Shown here: positions 43,945 to 53,388 of the stretch, in pieces
Position numbering within the stretch: the stretch's first letter is position 1
Layout of the letters: each line of letters starts with the position of its first letter
NCBI GenBank assembly: GCA_944381405.1
Contig: CALWLA010000001.1
Coordinates: 62,001-126,000 of the forward strand
DNA: 64,000 nucleotides
Origin: an uncultured Lachnospiraceae bacterium
GTDB lineage: Bacteria; Bacillota; Clostridia; Lachnospirales; Lachnospiraceae
Direction: 5' to 3'
The notes under the pieces: model-generated
What the model was told of the DNA's origin: nothing
What the model saw: only the letters and a program-made list of their open reading frames with translations
The model's database searches: none
Translations under genes and position numbers: made by a program

Positions 43945-45366
43945 CTACGCTTCTTCCCCAAATGTCATTCCTCTGGTTCCGTCATAGGAATAGATCATAT
44001 TGATGCCATTCTTATATTGTTTATTCATACAAAGCTCTATCTCCGGTTCCTCCGTCAGAGGATCTGAAATGCCTACGCCGATGGCATATCCCTCACGGAA
44101 CATATCGTTAAAGGGGATATGATTGACGGACTGCATCTGCTCTCCGGGGATAAGCTCCGTTAAATCCAGCGGGATCTCTTCCCAGTATTTCAGCTTTCCG
44201 GTTTCGTCATATACATACATCATGGGCATCCATGGAAAATAGATCGGCGCAGAACCGCTGTTTTCCCAGGTCAGCTTTACCTGAAACTCATTGCCCGCAT
44301 AATCCATATCCACATCCATATGGGAGATCCAATAACGATAGCCCAGGCTGTCCTCCACCGCCTTTGCTGCAGCCGGATCCACCTCGTATTCCAAAGGCGT
44401 GTTGGGGCCGATAAAGCTCATGTGAGACGCTTCGATGAGCTCCATAGTTTTTGCGAAACCGTTGCCCAGCATTTCCTCCATGGAACCGGAAGGCGTGAAC
44501 TCCCCGCCGATTGGGGCCATTTTCCACTGCTCCGGAGCTTCCTTATAGGGAATCTCTCCGTTGGGAAGCGCATATGCGCCCCCCTTTTCCTGCCATTGAA
44601 GCCACTCCAGGGTATCCTCTTCGTCTCCAGTCATGTCGTTGTAAAGTCCCATGTTTCCGTCTATCGCCATAATGTAGTTGCGGCGCATCAAAAGCCTGGC
44701 GTTATAAAAGCTGTCCGCATAGTGATTGGCATATTCCCAGCAGATCTCCGCATCCGGCATCGGCGGAACGCCGTTCTCATGCTGCGTATGCCACTCCCCC
44801 CAGTGCCCCAGGCTTCCCAGCTCCACATAGGCCACGAAGGTATCCTGGTTGCAGTAGTCCCCAAGGGCCCTGAGGGCCCGTTCATGGGCCGCAAGGAAGG
44901 TCTCGTTTTCATAATCCGGCGCGTAGCCCTTGCCGTAATCCAGATCATAGAACACCCCGTCTCCCGTCTGCTCATACAGCCAGTTCGGGATGTCCATATG
45001 TTCTTCTTCGCCGGGCTTATCGCAGACAAACCGCAGCACGGCGTGCTTTCCTTCTTCCTTCCAGCGGCTGATATGATACCGTTCCTCCAGGCCCTTTCTG
45101 TCGTACTCCCCCTCCCGCGGCTCCCATTCCGCCCAGGTCACATCCATATAGACGAGACGGCTTTCTTCCGCAAGCTCTTCATCATCTCCCCAGGGGGCAT
45201 AGCCGGTAAGGGGGTTTTTGTGACCGGCTTCCGGATCCTCCTGAAAATCGATGCTTGCGGACAGATGATACATCCTTGGAATGATGACGAAAAGCGCCAG
45301 GGCCACAAACAGGATCAAAAAGATCACTGCGGCGGCGATCAGTTTTCTTTTCAGGCGATCAGCCAT
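43945..45366 (-). CDS. Membrane-anchored DUF4832-type (glycoside-hydrolase-like barrel) protein
   Basis: The 473-residue protein has one N-terminal membrane anchor (about residues 10-30), and the remainder lies outside the cell. YVELGSLGHWGEWH and the pattern TWAEWEPREGEYD fit the TIM-barrel and DUF4832 domains seen in putative glycosidases. The C-terminal third looks like a beta-sandwich (FQVKLTWENSGSAPIYF). Catalytic residues cannot be assigned with certainty. It overlaps the DUF4956 gene by eight bases. A role in trimming or binding the polysaccharide is inferred from context. Confidence 0.7.
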   Translation of the reverse strand: MADRLKRKLIAAAVIFLILFVALALFVIIPRMYHLSASIDFQEDPEAGHKNPLTGYAPWGDDEELAEESRLVYMDVTWAEWEPREGEYDRKGLEERYHISRWKEEGKHAVLRFVCDKPGEEEHMDIPNWLYEQTGDGVFYDLDYGKGYAPDYENETFLAAHERALRALGDYCNQDTFVAYVELGSLGHWGEWHTQHENGVPPMPDAEICWEYANHYADSFYNARLLMRRNYIMAIDGNMGLYNDMTGDEEDTLEWLQWQEKGGAYALPNGEIPYKEAPEQWKMAPIGGEFTPSGSMEEMLGNGFAKTMELIEASHMSFIGPNTPLEYEVDPAAAKAVEDSLGYRYWISHMDVDMDYAGNEFQVKLTWENSGSAPIYFPWMPMMYVYDETGKLKYWEEIPLDLTELIPGEQMQSVNHIPFNDMFREGYAIGVGISDPLTEEPEIELCMNKQYKNGINMIYSYDGTRGMTFGEEA

Positions 45367-46042
45367 GATATTCTCCGTTATACTGGATCAGGGTAACGTC
45401 TTTCACGTGCTCGATGGAGCGAATATTCTCCAGGAATACGGTACTGTCGGTACGGCAATAGACCTCCAGGATCATTTCCGTCTCATTCCCCCGCAGGGTC
45501 TTGGATTTCATCTGATACTTTATCTTCTTCATGGCCCGGAGCACCTCGTCTCCCACAAGCTCTCCCTCGTAATGCACCACCATGATATAGATCATGCCGC
45601 TTTTCTGGCGGTGATACAGCACATGGATCAGCACCGTCAGCAGCACGCTTCCCGTGATGGCCAGGATAAACATATTGGCCCCCAAGGTAATGCCTACGGA
45701 AATGGACCAGAACAGATACAGAAGATCCATGGGGTCCTTGATGGCGGTCCTGTAACGGACGATGGACAGGGCGCCCACCATACCGAGGGAGATGACGATG
45801 TTGGTACTGATGGCCAGGGTCAGCATGGCGGTCAGCACCGTCATGCCCACCAGGGTCGTGGCGAAGGAGCGGGAGAACACCACGCCTCCGAAATAGATCT
45901 GGTAGATCTTATAGATATAAAGTCCCAAGATCAGCGCCGCTGCCATAGCCAGAATGATCTGCAGCGCCACGTCCCCGGTAAGCGTTTGGCTGCTTACAAA
46001 GGACTCCCATACTGATTTTTTGAAATAATCCTGTAAATTCAT
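45359..46042 (-). CDS. DUF4956 membrane protein
   Basis: The 227-residue protein has about four membrane helices between residues 25 and 145 (LQIILAMAAALILGLYIYKI and following), with the conserved SLGMVGALSIVRYRTAIKDP. A cytoplasmic alpha/beta domain at the C-terminus ends VLENIRSIEHVKDVTLIQYNG. DUF4956 proteins are uncharacterised but commonly neighbour VTC-domain and CotH proteins, as here. It is 37 bases after the VTC gene and overlaps the next gene. It may form a channel or scaffold for the phosphate polymer; this is conjecture. Confidence 0.85.
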   Translation of the reverse strand: MNLQDYFKKSVWESFVSSQTLTGDVALQIILAMAAALILGLYIYKIYQIYFGGVVFSRSFATTLVGMTVLTAMLTLAISTNIVISLGMVGALSIVRYRTAIKDPMDLLYLFWSISVGITLGANMFILAITGSVLLTVLIHVLYHRQKSGMIYIMVVHYEGELVGDEVLRAMKKIKYQMKSKTLRGNETEMILEVYCRTDSTVFLENIRSIEHVKDVTLIQYNGEYHG

Positions 46043-46079
46043 ACTCTTTTCACCCTTCTGCCGCCTGGGGCAGCTTTGT

Positions 46080-46862
46080 TTACCATGATTTTTCCGACCG
46101 GGATACTAAGAACAGCGGCTCGGTACGGTGGTAGACCCTTTCATAACATAAGGTAAATTTGGAGATGGCGGAAAACTCCTGTCCTCCCGGAGGCAGCACC
46201 TCTTTCACCATCTGGGGCAGGAACTCCGTAAACTTCACTTCCATCACCGTTTTCCCATAAGGAATCACCTTGTAGGTGGGAATGTTCGGATCGAAGATGT
46301 CCTTGTCCGGTTCCGCCGCCCGCACGTCCCAGTCAAAGGTCACCCGCACATTTCCCTCCGGCAGGATAAAAGGCTCCCGCTCGTAGTCCACGATGACTTT
46401 TGGCCGCATGAGGTTTACCATACATTCGTAGTAAAACTCCCGGCACAGCCTGTGTTTATGGCAAAGCAGGAAATCGTACTTTCCTTCCATGAGCCATTCG
46501 TATTCCTGTCTTGTCAGGGACGCGGATTCCTTGAAAATGTAACTGCCGTTTTTCAGCTTCCGTTCCAGCTTGATGGAGGAATCGCTGCAGTTATAAATGC
46601 GGATCCGGTATTTTTTCCGATGCTGGACCCCCGCCATTTTTTCGTTGTAGGAGCTGTTCCAGTAATCGTCGAAATAAAGGCTCCGGATCATATAGATTCC
46701 ATCTTTGGCGTAGGGATCCCGCTGCATCACCGCCTCAAAGCGTTCCCGCATGGGCCCGCAGTCCCAGGAAGCCAGGTAATACTTCCACTCGTTGCGGAAT
46801 AGCGGGGAACCGGGCGCTTGACCTGTTTTAGGAATCCCCTTCCACTTCAACATACTGCTCAA
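46080..46862 (-). CDS. VTC-domain protein (polyphosphate polymerase-like)
   Basis: The 260-residue protein is a stand-alone VTC tunnel domain. Recognisable pieces are the basic FRNEWKYYL, RSLYFDDYWNSSYNEK, KKYRIRIYN, KLERKLKNGSYIFKE, PKVIVDYERE and the late glutamate in MEVKFTEFLP. In yeast Vtc4 the corresponding basic residues and glutamate polymerise phosphate from ATP. The residues needed appear present. It overlaps the CotH gene by 35 bases (26 if the second ATG is used), which indicates translational coupling. Whether the product is polyphosphate or another phosphate modification is unknown. Confidence 0.85.
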   Translation of the reverse strand: MSSMLKWKGIPKTGQAPGSPLFRNEWKYYLASWDCGPMRERFEAVMQRDPYAKDGIYMIRSLYFDDYWNSSYNEKMAGVQHRKKYRIRIYNCSDSSIKLERKLKNGSYIFKESASLTRQEYEWLMEGKYDFLLCHKHRLCREFYYECMVNLMRPKVIVDYEREPFILPEGNVRVTFDWDVRAAEPDKDIFDPNIPTYKVIPYGKTVMEVKFTEFLPQMVKEVLPPGGQEFSAISKFTLCYERVYHRTEPLFLVSRSEKSW

Positions 46863-48618
46863 CTGATCCGTCCTCCATTACATAGAAACATTTCGTACCG
46901 TACATCTTATCTCCGTCGATGGGATAATAATCAAAGGCCGTCTGGGTCTTGCCCGATTCGTTTCGCGCTATCACCTCCACAAAATATTGCCCGGCTGAAG
47001 GCATATCGATCTGAATCTGGGGTATCCGAAGATTCGTTTCGGAATAAACAAGGTTCTGATATAAATAGTCCGTAGCGACCCGCACATCATAGGAAATGCT
47101 TTCATTGTCAAAATCATAGGCTGTCTCCCAGTTTATCAAAAGCTTTCCATCCACATTCTGGGGTTCTCCGATATAAAATGGCATCGGCTTTTCCAAAGAT
47201 TCCAGATAGGCCTGGTAATTTTCCTCCACCTGATCCACCAGGCTGTCTGCGACGATCTCATATTCCGATTCCGTCAGCTGCGCATACATGATATCCGGCA
47301 TCCTGTAAACAAAGGGTTTTACCACCGGACGGTACATGTCCGTCAGCGCGTTGATCTTTTCTGGGGTAATGTACTCTGCCTTCAGCGTTTCTATGGTTTT
47401 GGTCAGACCATCCCGGTATTCCTTGACCTTAAACATCCGTTGGTAAAGAAGGTTCGCCCAGTAGTTGCTGATTCCGTCCTCCCAGCTTCCCCGATGGCTC
47501 TGCACCCCTCTTATCCGTTCTTCCAGGGTGTTCATCATACCGTCGTTATCCCAGGAAATAAAGTAGAATTTGTTTACATTCAAGGGGCTGTAAAGATAAT
47601 AGTTTCTGGACTGGGTATCCTCATTTCCCATGAGAATGTGGAATCCCATCCAGTAGAACAGGTTTTCCGTATCGAACCATTTTTCCACCGTTTCCTCTAT
47701 GGGAATGGAATAGTCGTTGACGTCCTCCAGCATCTCGATGAGCTTTGTATGATCGTCGTCTCCCTTCACCTCCAGGTAGTCCTCAAAGGCATCCAGATCA
47801 TAGGTGGGATCCGTTGCAAGTTTGATGGCATCCTCGTACCGCAGGAACTCAAAAAACTCGATCTTGTACATCTGGCCGTTGTTGTCCAGCCCATGGGTCT
47901 TCAGATAGGTTTTATTCATCTGCTCCACCTGGGTGTAAAGGCCGTAATCCTCGAATACGCCGCTTCCTCCGGCGGTTTCGTCCTTCACATAAAGATGGAC
48001 GAACTGGGTCCTTGCGGACATCATCTGGGGAATCTCCTTCATGAGGTCATATGCCAGCTTATTGCGGTAACGCAGTCCCTCTCCGCCGTGTTTGTTGAGA
48101 TTGATGGTCTGCTGTCCCCGCCATTCCCCTGCATCATCCTTCAGTTCGATTTTATAGTTTTTCTGCTCTCGTTTTGTGGATGACTGTCCGCGGATCTTCA
48201 CGATGGCATTTGGAATATTGACTCCATAACCCACCTCTCCAGGCACAGGGCCGTTTTCATCTCCCACCTGCAGGATCCCTTCCACGGCATACTGGGGGAT
48301 ATTATTTTCATCGTACCAGTACTTGGAATAGGTATTGACCTCTGTCCAGGTGTGATCCGTGTGTTCCGCGGAATTTCCTTCCCGCACCGTCAGATACATG
48401 GTCACCACGCTGTCTTCGTCATCGTCCGCATAGACGGCATCGTTGTCCCGCAGATGGAAATCCGCCAAAGACGGAGTCACCTTTTCCACATACTCTCCCA
48501 CTGCGGCAGGTTCCGCAGCTGCCTCCGTTTCCATAGCCGTCTCCCCTTGATCGGAGCAGCCTGAAAGCAAAAGCGTTCCCGCCGCAAGCAGCAGCATCCA
48601 TTTTCTCTTAAGCTTCAT
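46828..48618 (-). CDS. CotH-family kinase-like lipoprotein
   Basis: Start chosen at the ATG giving MKLKRKWMLLLAAGT, which begins a lipoprotein signal with lipobox LLSGC; the frame extends upstream without a signal. The 596-residue protein has the CotH fold signatures: VKIRGQSSTKREQKNYKIEL, LNKHGGEGLRYRNKLAYDL and YFISWDNDGMM, whose acidic residues bind metal and ATP in characterised CotH kinases. The C-terminal part has a fibronectin-III-like domain. Spore-coat CotH is an atypical protein kinase. This one is outside the membrane, anchored by lipid, and coupled to pelG and the VTC gene by overlaps. Confidence 0.85.
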   Translation of the reverse strand: MKLKRKWMLLLAAGTLLLSGCSDQGETAMETEAAAEPAAVGEYVEKVTPSLADFHLRDNDAVYADDDEDSVVTMYLTVREGNSAEHTDHTWTEVNTYSKYWYDENNIPQYAVEGILQVGDENGPVPGEVGYGVNIPNAIVKIRGQSSTKREQKNYKIELKDDAGEWRGQQTINLNKHGGEGLRYRNKLAYDLMKEIPQMMSARTQFVHLYVKDETAGGSGVFEDYGLYTQVEQMNKTYLKTHGLDNNGQMYKIEFFEFLRYEDAIKLATDPTYDLDAFEDYLEVKGDDDHTKLIEMLEDVNDYSIPIEETVEKWFDTENLFYWMGFHILMGNEDTQSRNYYLYSPLNVNKFYFISWDNDGMMNTLEERIRGVQSHRGSWEDGISNYWANLLYQRMFKVKEYRDGLTKTIETLKAEYITPEKINALTDMYRPVVKPFVYRMPDIMYAQLTESEYEIVADSLVDQVEENYQAYLESLEKPMPFYIGEPQNVDGKLLINWETAYDFDNESISYDVRVATDYLYQNLVYSETNLRIPQIQIDMPSAGQYFVEVIARNESGKTQTAFDYYPIDGDKMYGTKCFYVMEDGSVEQYVEVEGDS

Positions 48619-50071
48619 GGGCAGCGCCCTCCTTCCGTTCCAGATAATTGCACAGTCTTGAAAAGATTCCGATCTTGTCGTTTGCCACAAGCTCCCTGCG
48701 GCCCAGCAGGAAGTAGGGCAGCCGTTTCGTATACCACTCCAGCCTCAGCCAGCTCACCAGATAAAAGCTGAGCCCTCCCAGCAGAAATCCAAGGCCGTAG
48801 TAGTTCACCTCTCCAAAGAAGATCTGCAGGATCGTGGCGATGATGCTGACGCCTGCAAAAGCGGCAGTGGCTGCCAAAGCTCCGGCATAGTCCTCGAAAT
48901 ACAGCAGGATCAGCATGATGGTATTGCTGACGGCATAAAGGCCGTAGCCCGCGCAGAGGATCCGGTAGATGCCCATAGAGGTGTCGTTAAAGCCTAGAGG
49001 CAGGGTCTCCAGAACGATGGAACCGATGACGATGAACAGCAGGGTGGTGATCAGCTGTTTGTGGGCGTTGAAGGCCAGCTCCTGGCTCAGCACCGAGATC
49101 ATCTCGTTTTCCGCCTGCTTGATATCCATGATGGAGCCGTTGTCGTTAAAAAGGCTGTAATAGTTCCGGTATCTGGGATAAAACCGCACCTCCACGGAGG
49201 TGACGAAGTTGATGGTGGTGACCAGGATGGAGAAAAAGGCGCACAGGGCCGGCACGTCGTGCATGGGGGCTCCGTAAAACAAGCCTTCCACCTGTACCTG
49301 CAGAGGGCCGAAATACATGATCACCAGGTGGGCGAAAAGTCCCAGATTGACGAAAATGCCGGTAAAGGCCAGGGAACGGAACTTGTCAAACCACCTGAGG
49401 AAGGAAAACTTGCTGCCCTCTCCTTTTGGGAAATACATCAGAAGCCGCCGGAAGTAAAGGGCCATCAAAAGGCCATAGGCCAGGATCACGCAGAAAAACA
49501 ACGTGGCAATGCTCACCTGGCGGAACAGCACAAATAGCAAGGCAAGGAACAGTCCCACGCCCAGGGAAAGAGCGAAATCCAGCACCAGAGCCTTGTAATC
49601 CTTTAGGGCTGTCAGATAGTTCATCTCCATCCAGGTGACGATGAGGATGGCGTAAAACCACAGGCATAAAAGCCGGTAAAGGATCCTGACGCCGGAAAAA
49701 TGCAGGAATATCCCCCACAGGATACAGCCCCCTACCAGCATGATGCCGATGCTGCCGTAGAAGCTTGGCATGATCTTTTCCGGCTTTTCTTCATACAGCA
49801 TATCGGACACATACCGGGTCACGGACATGTTGAAAATGCTGGTGGTGGTGAGGGAAGCCAGCAGGCAGTAGGTCAGCATACAGTTCAGAAGCTCCCTGTT
49901 GTGGCGGCTCATGCCGGCCAGCATGGACAGAAAGGCGATGCTCACCAAAAGCACCACGCCCAGGATCATGGGACCTGCGCAGATCAGCCCCGCATAGCCA
50001 TAGGCGCGGCAGAGATTGAACACGCCCTTTTTCTGAAACAATTTTTTTAATGAGAAACCGATTCCCGCCAT
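48608..50071 (-). CDS. pelG: PelG-like polysaccharide exporter (MOP/Wzx-type membrane protein)
   Basis: The 487-residue, strongly hydrophobic protein has about twelve helices and starts MAGIGFSLKKLF-KKG, the typical PelG opening. Motifs such as VTWMEMNYLTALKDYKA and EVRFYPRYRNYYSLF are also PelG-like. In Pseudomonas and Bacillus cereus PelG forms the inner-membrane synthase complex with PelD, PelE and PelF and moves the chain across the membrane. It overlaps pelF by 25 bases and the CotH gene by 11. Confidence 0.9.
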   Translation of the reverse strand: MAGIGFSLKKLFQKKGVFNLCRAYGYAGLICAGPMILGVVLLVSIAFLSMLAGMSRHNRELLNCMLTYCLLASLTTTSIFNMSVTRYVSDMLYEEKPEKIMPSFYGSIGIMLVGGCILWGIFLHFSGVRILYRLLCLWFYAILIVTWMEMNYLTALKDYKALVLDFALSLGVGLFLALLFVLFRQVSIATLFFCVILAYGLLMALYFRRLLMYFPKGEGSKFSFLRWFDKFRSLAFTGIFVNLGLFAHLVIMYFGPLQVQVEGLFYGAPMHDVPALCAFFSILVTTINFVTSVEVRFYPRYRNYYSLFNDNGSIMDIKQAENEMISVLSQELAFNAHKQLITTLLFIVIGSIVLETLPLGFNDTSMGIYRILCAGYGLYAVSNTIMLILLYFEDYAGALAATAAFAGVSIIATILQIFFGEVNYYGLGFLLGGLSFYLVSWLRLEWYTKRLPYFLLGRRELVANDKIGIFSRLCNYLERKEGAAHEA

Positions 50072-51471
50072 TTGCGCATTACCTCTGTATAAGCATTTTC
50101 ATAGTTTGCGATCATGTCCTCGTGCCGGAAAAACCGTTCCACCCGTTTTTTTCCTACCTTTCCCATGAGGTACCGTTCCTCCGTATGGGTGCTCATGCGT
50201 TCCAGGGCGTTGCAGAGGGCGGTCCGCTCCATAGGCGGCACGCAGAGCCCCGCGCATCCCAGATCGTCTCCCTCCATGCCGTTCAGAAGCTCCCGGCAGC
50301 AGCCCACGTCGGTGGTGACGCAGGGCCTGCCTGCCGCAAAGGATTCCAAAACAGAAAGAGGCTGTCCCTCGGATATGCTGGACAGCACCGTAAAGTCCAG
50401 CTTTTCCATATATTTCAGCACGTCGGTCATACCCGTGAAGAGCACGTCAGAAACCCCCAGCTGTTCCACCAGTTCATAACATTCCTTTGCGTATTGCTCA
50501 TCGTCCTCCGGGCCAATGATATGGAGCCGGACGTTTTTCATGCGGAATTTCAGCTCATAGAAGGCATAGATCAGTGTCTTGATGTCCTTGATGGGGGCCA
50601 GCCGCACGATGGCCCCGATGTCGATCCAGCCGTCTTCCTTTTTCAGGGGAATATCCCGGAAACGTTCAAAATGGATGCCGTTGGCGATGACCCTGCACTG
50701 CTCCGGCCTGCAGCCGATGTCGATCTGGGTCTTCCTCGCATTGTCAAAAAGGCTCGTGACCATGTCCGCCTTGTCGTAGACCGCCGCGGACAGCATATAG
50801 AAAAACCGCACCCAGGTGCGCTTGAAGCCCGCCGGGACCCACCTGGCCCGGATGATCTCCTCCTCCCGTTCCCGGGTATAGATGCCGTGTTCCGTCAGCA
50901 TGAAGGGGACCCCGTATTTGTAGCTGCCGAGCCTCGCCAGTATGCCGCTGTAGCCGGTGGCGATGGTGTGATACAGATCCGCCTTCGGCACCTCCTGCCC
51001 CAGCACATAGAGCACCGGCAGGAACATGGACCTCATGGTGTGGAACATATCGGAAAAGGCGGTGTAGGGATAGTCCCGCTCGCAGATGGCCACAAGGATA
51101 TTCAGGAACTCCTGGCTCATGAGAAAGGACATGGGGGATAGCCTGCGTTCGTTGAACATTTCAAAAAGCACATCCCAGTCAGGCCGTTTGCAGTGGACAA
51201 AGTCCGTCAGCGCCTTGAGCTCCGTTTCCGTAAATTTATACCGGTCCTTTACCGGGGCGAGCTTCAAAGCGTCCTGGAGAAAAACCTCATGGATCTCCAC
51301 CACATTTTTTGGCAGCTTGTATTTGAATTTTCCCGCATCCTCTGAGGATGCGCCGATGACCCAGAGCACGAATTCGTGCTCCGGCATGGCCTGCATATAC
51401 TGATGGATCCAGGTGGAAACGCCTCCTGTCACATATGGATAACATCCTTCCAGCAATACACAAATCCGCAT
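50047..51471 (-). CDS. pelF: PelF-like glycosyltransferase (GT4 family)
   Basis: The 474-residue protein opens MRICVLLEGCYPYVTGGVSTW, as PelF does. It has the C-terminal GT4 EX7E motif in SEGQPLSVLESFAAGRP and nucleotide-binding residues around VRLAPIKDIKTLIYAF. PelF polymerises amino sugars from UDP donors in the cytoplasm and docks to PelG and PelD. It starts three bases after the second DUF2194 gene. Family membership is clear; sugar identity is not visible. Confidence 0.93.
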   Translation of the reverse strand: MRICVLLEGCYPYVTGGVSTWIHQYMQAMPEHEFVLWVIGASSEDAGKFKYKLPKNVVEIHEVFLQDALKLAPVKDRYKFTETELKALTDFVHCKRPDWDVLFEMFNERRLSPMSFLMSQEFLNILVAICERDYPYTAFSDMFHTMRSMFLPVLYVLGQEVPKADLYHTIATGYSGILARLGSYKYGVPFMLTEHGIYTREREEEIIRARWVPAGFKRTWVRFFYMLSAAVYDKADMVTSLFDNARKTQIDIGCRPEQCRVIANGIHFERFRDIPLKKEDGWIDIGAIVRLAPIKDIKTLIYAFYELKFRMKNVRLHIIGPEDDEQYAKECYELVEQLGVSDVLFTGMTDVLKYMEKLDFTVLSSISEGQPLSVLESFAAGRPCVTTDVGCCRELLNGMEGDDLGCAGLCVPPMERTALCNALERMSTHTEERYLMGKVGKKRVERFFRHEDMIANYENAYTEVMRKWRESVSH

Positions 51472-51474
51472 GGT

Positions 51475-53388
51475 TTATCCTTCGCCTCTTTCAATGACCA
51501 CCTGGCCCTGTTCCGCCTTTACCAGATAAAGGCCGCCTCCCAGGGAGGTGAGTTCTCCGCCCCGGATGCTTTCCGCAGGATCATCCGGCTCCCTGCCGTT
51601 GATCCGCAAAAAAAGATAGGCCTCATCCCGGAAATTGGACAGATTCAGGATGATCTCATCCTCGGTGATCTCCTTCTGCACATCCAGGTAGTAATAGCGC
51701 TGCACCGCGCCCGCAAGCTCCGTTGCGGACAGATTCCGGATCTCCGGAGCCGCTGTATAGAGCCAGTCCATATATTCCGAAAGCCGGTTCCGCATGGCTT
51801 CCCAGCCCGCTTCCGCGCCTCTGTCCTCGTCCAGCACATCGTCCGGGTGCATGAAATGGGAATTGACAAAATGAAGGTTCAGCTCCGACAAAGCCGCGAT
51901 CTCCATAAAGTCGTCGATGATGCAGCCAGAGATCACTCGCGGTGTTTCCACGATGCCGTCTTCTGCCACCTCGAACTCCTGGGTGTATTCCACGTCCCCC
52001 TCAAAGTAGATGCTGGCAACCGCCCGGATCTGGGGAAATTCCTCCGCCAGCATCTCCCTGGCCTCCGCCGAAAGGATGTTGGAAGGGGGCACATATACCT
52101 GGGGCTTATTTCCCGGATAAAGATCCTCCGTGAAACGGATCAGCTCCGAAACAGAATCCCGCATATCCTCCCGGCTGGCCCAGTAATCGTAGTCATAAAG
52201 CCGCTCGTAGGTCCCTTTGCGGTAGTCCGGCCCGAAGTCCGCGTCAAAGCCCTCCATGCAAAGAGGGATGTGGTTATAGCCGTGAAGGCCGATCTCCCCG
52301 CCGTCCCGCAGCAGGGAATTTCCGAAATACAGAAACCGCTGGGTATTGCTGTTGGCTGCATAGGGAGGCTCCAGCTCTTCGTTGTAATCCTCGATCACCA
52401 TGCCGCTGTAATAGATGCCGTAGGTTTCCGCCAGCTCCCGCAGGTCCGGCCACCAGACATTGGTGTAAAAATCGCTGACGCTGAGGCCGTAATCCCGCTC
52501 GATATAGGTGCTGGTGCCCGAGGGTACCGGGGAGGGGAAGTCGTCCAGGTAGAAGGCGCTGCCGTTGATCACCGGCCAGGCCGCAGCGTCATCCAACAGG
52601 CTGTAGGCCGCCCCGTAGATTCCACGATAAGCCTTGCCCATGATGCCGAAGTTCATAAAAACGATCCGCCCCTCGCCGTAGTCCCGCTCCCACATAAGAG
52701 GCAGTTCCCGTTCGTCGGCGCTGACCATGTGGACCAGGCAGTCCTCAGATATGGACAAGGTGTGGGCGCTTTCGTAAGGATCCTCGATCATAAAATCGTG
52801 CCCCTGACCTCCCAGCATCAGGTCTGTCTGAAAACGGAAGCCCGGCACTTCGTACATTTCCCAGCCGGACTCGATGATTCCCATCTGGGTGCCGAGGGCG
52901 CGGAAGAAATAATCTCCCTGGGGCGGAAAGTACACCATAAGACCCCCGCCGGTGCCCACCCAGTCCAGGATCTCGTAGGCCCTATCCCCCAGCTTAGAGG
53001 AATCCACCAGGGCAAAAACCAGGTATTCATAGGCGGAACAATCCGGAACCGCATCCGTCGAAATGTCCACGAAATCCGCATCCACCTTCATCTGGGCAAA
53101 GAGTCCCTGGATATCCTCCTGGGCCAGCTGGGAATTGGCCTCCCGGCTATTCCAAAGCACCAGGCATTCCGCGGCAGGTTCCGCCGTGCTGGCGCTGGCG
53201 GCTGCTTCTTCCCCGCCGTCCGCTTCCTGCGAGGCCTCAAACTCCGAAGCGGCCAAGAGCTCCACGGTTCTTTCTCTAGGGGTATAGCTTCCATAGAACT
53301 GCTGCCCAACCAGGGCAAACCCCAGCAGGGTAAACAGTCCGCATATGATCAAAACCGGCAAAAACCGCAATACTTTACTCGTCTTCAT
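51475..53388 (-). CDS. DUF2194 PelA-like extracytoplasmic deacetylase-like protein (copy 2)
   Basis: The 637-residue protein has an N-terminal membrane anchor (about residues 9-30), a variable acidic linker, a Rossmann-like region, and a deacetylase-type barrel. The latter has YLDDFPSPVP (metal Asp candidate) and GLHGYNHIPL (HxxxH), like the NodB-type catalytic core. Gram-positive pel operons carry a PelA-type deacetylase at this position. It is a diverged tandem paralogue of the protein at 53375-55252, sharing blocks such as HFVNSH and HPDDVLDEDRGA. It overlaps that gene by 14 bases. Confidence 0.8.
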   Translation of the reverse strand: MKTSKVLRFLPVLIICGLFTLLGFALVGQQFYGSYTPRERTVELLAASEFEASQEADGGEEAAASASTAEPAAECLVLWNSREANSQLAQEDIQGLFAQMKVDADFVDISTDAVPDCSAYEYLVFALVDSSKLGDRAYEILDWVGTGGGLMVYFPPQGDYFFRALGTQMGIIESGWEMYEVPGFRFQTDLMLGGQGHDFMIEDPYESAHTLSISEDCLVHMVSADERELPLMWERDYGEGRIVFMNFGIMGKAYRGIYGAAYSLLDDAAAWPVINGSAFYLDDFPSPVPSGTSTYIERDYGLSVSDFYTNVWWPDLRELAETYGIYYSGMVIEDYNEELEPPYAANSNTQRFLYFGNSLLRDGGEIGLHGYNHIPLCMEGFDADFGPDYRKGTYERLYDYDYWASREDMRDSVSELIRFTEDLYPGNKPQVYVPPSNILSAEAREMLAEEFPQIRAVASIYFEGDVEYTQEFEVAEDGIVETPRVISGCIIDDFMEIAALSELNLHFVNSHFMHPDDVLDEDRGAEAGWEAMRNRLSEYMDWLYTAAPEIRNLSATELAGAVQRYYYLDVQKEITEDEIILNLSNFRDEAYLFLRINGREPDDPAESIRGGELTSLGGGLYLVKAEQGQVVIERGEG

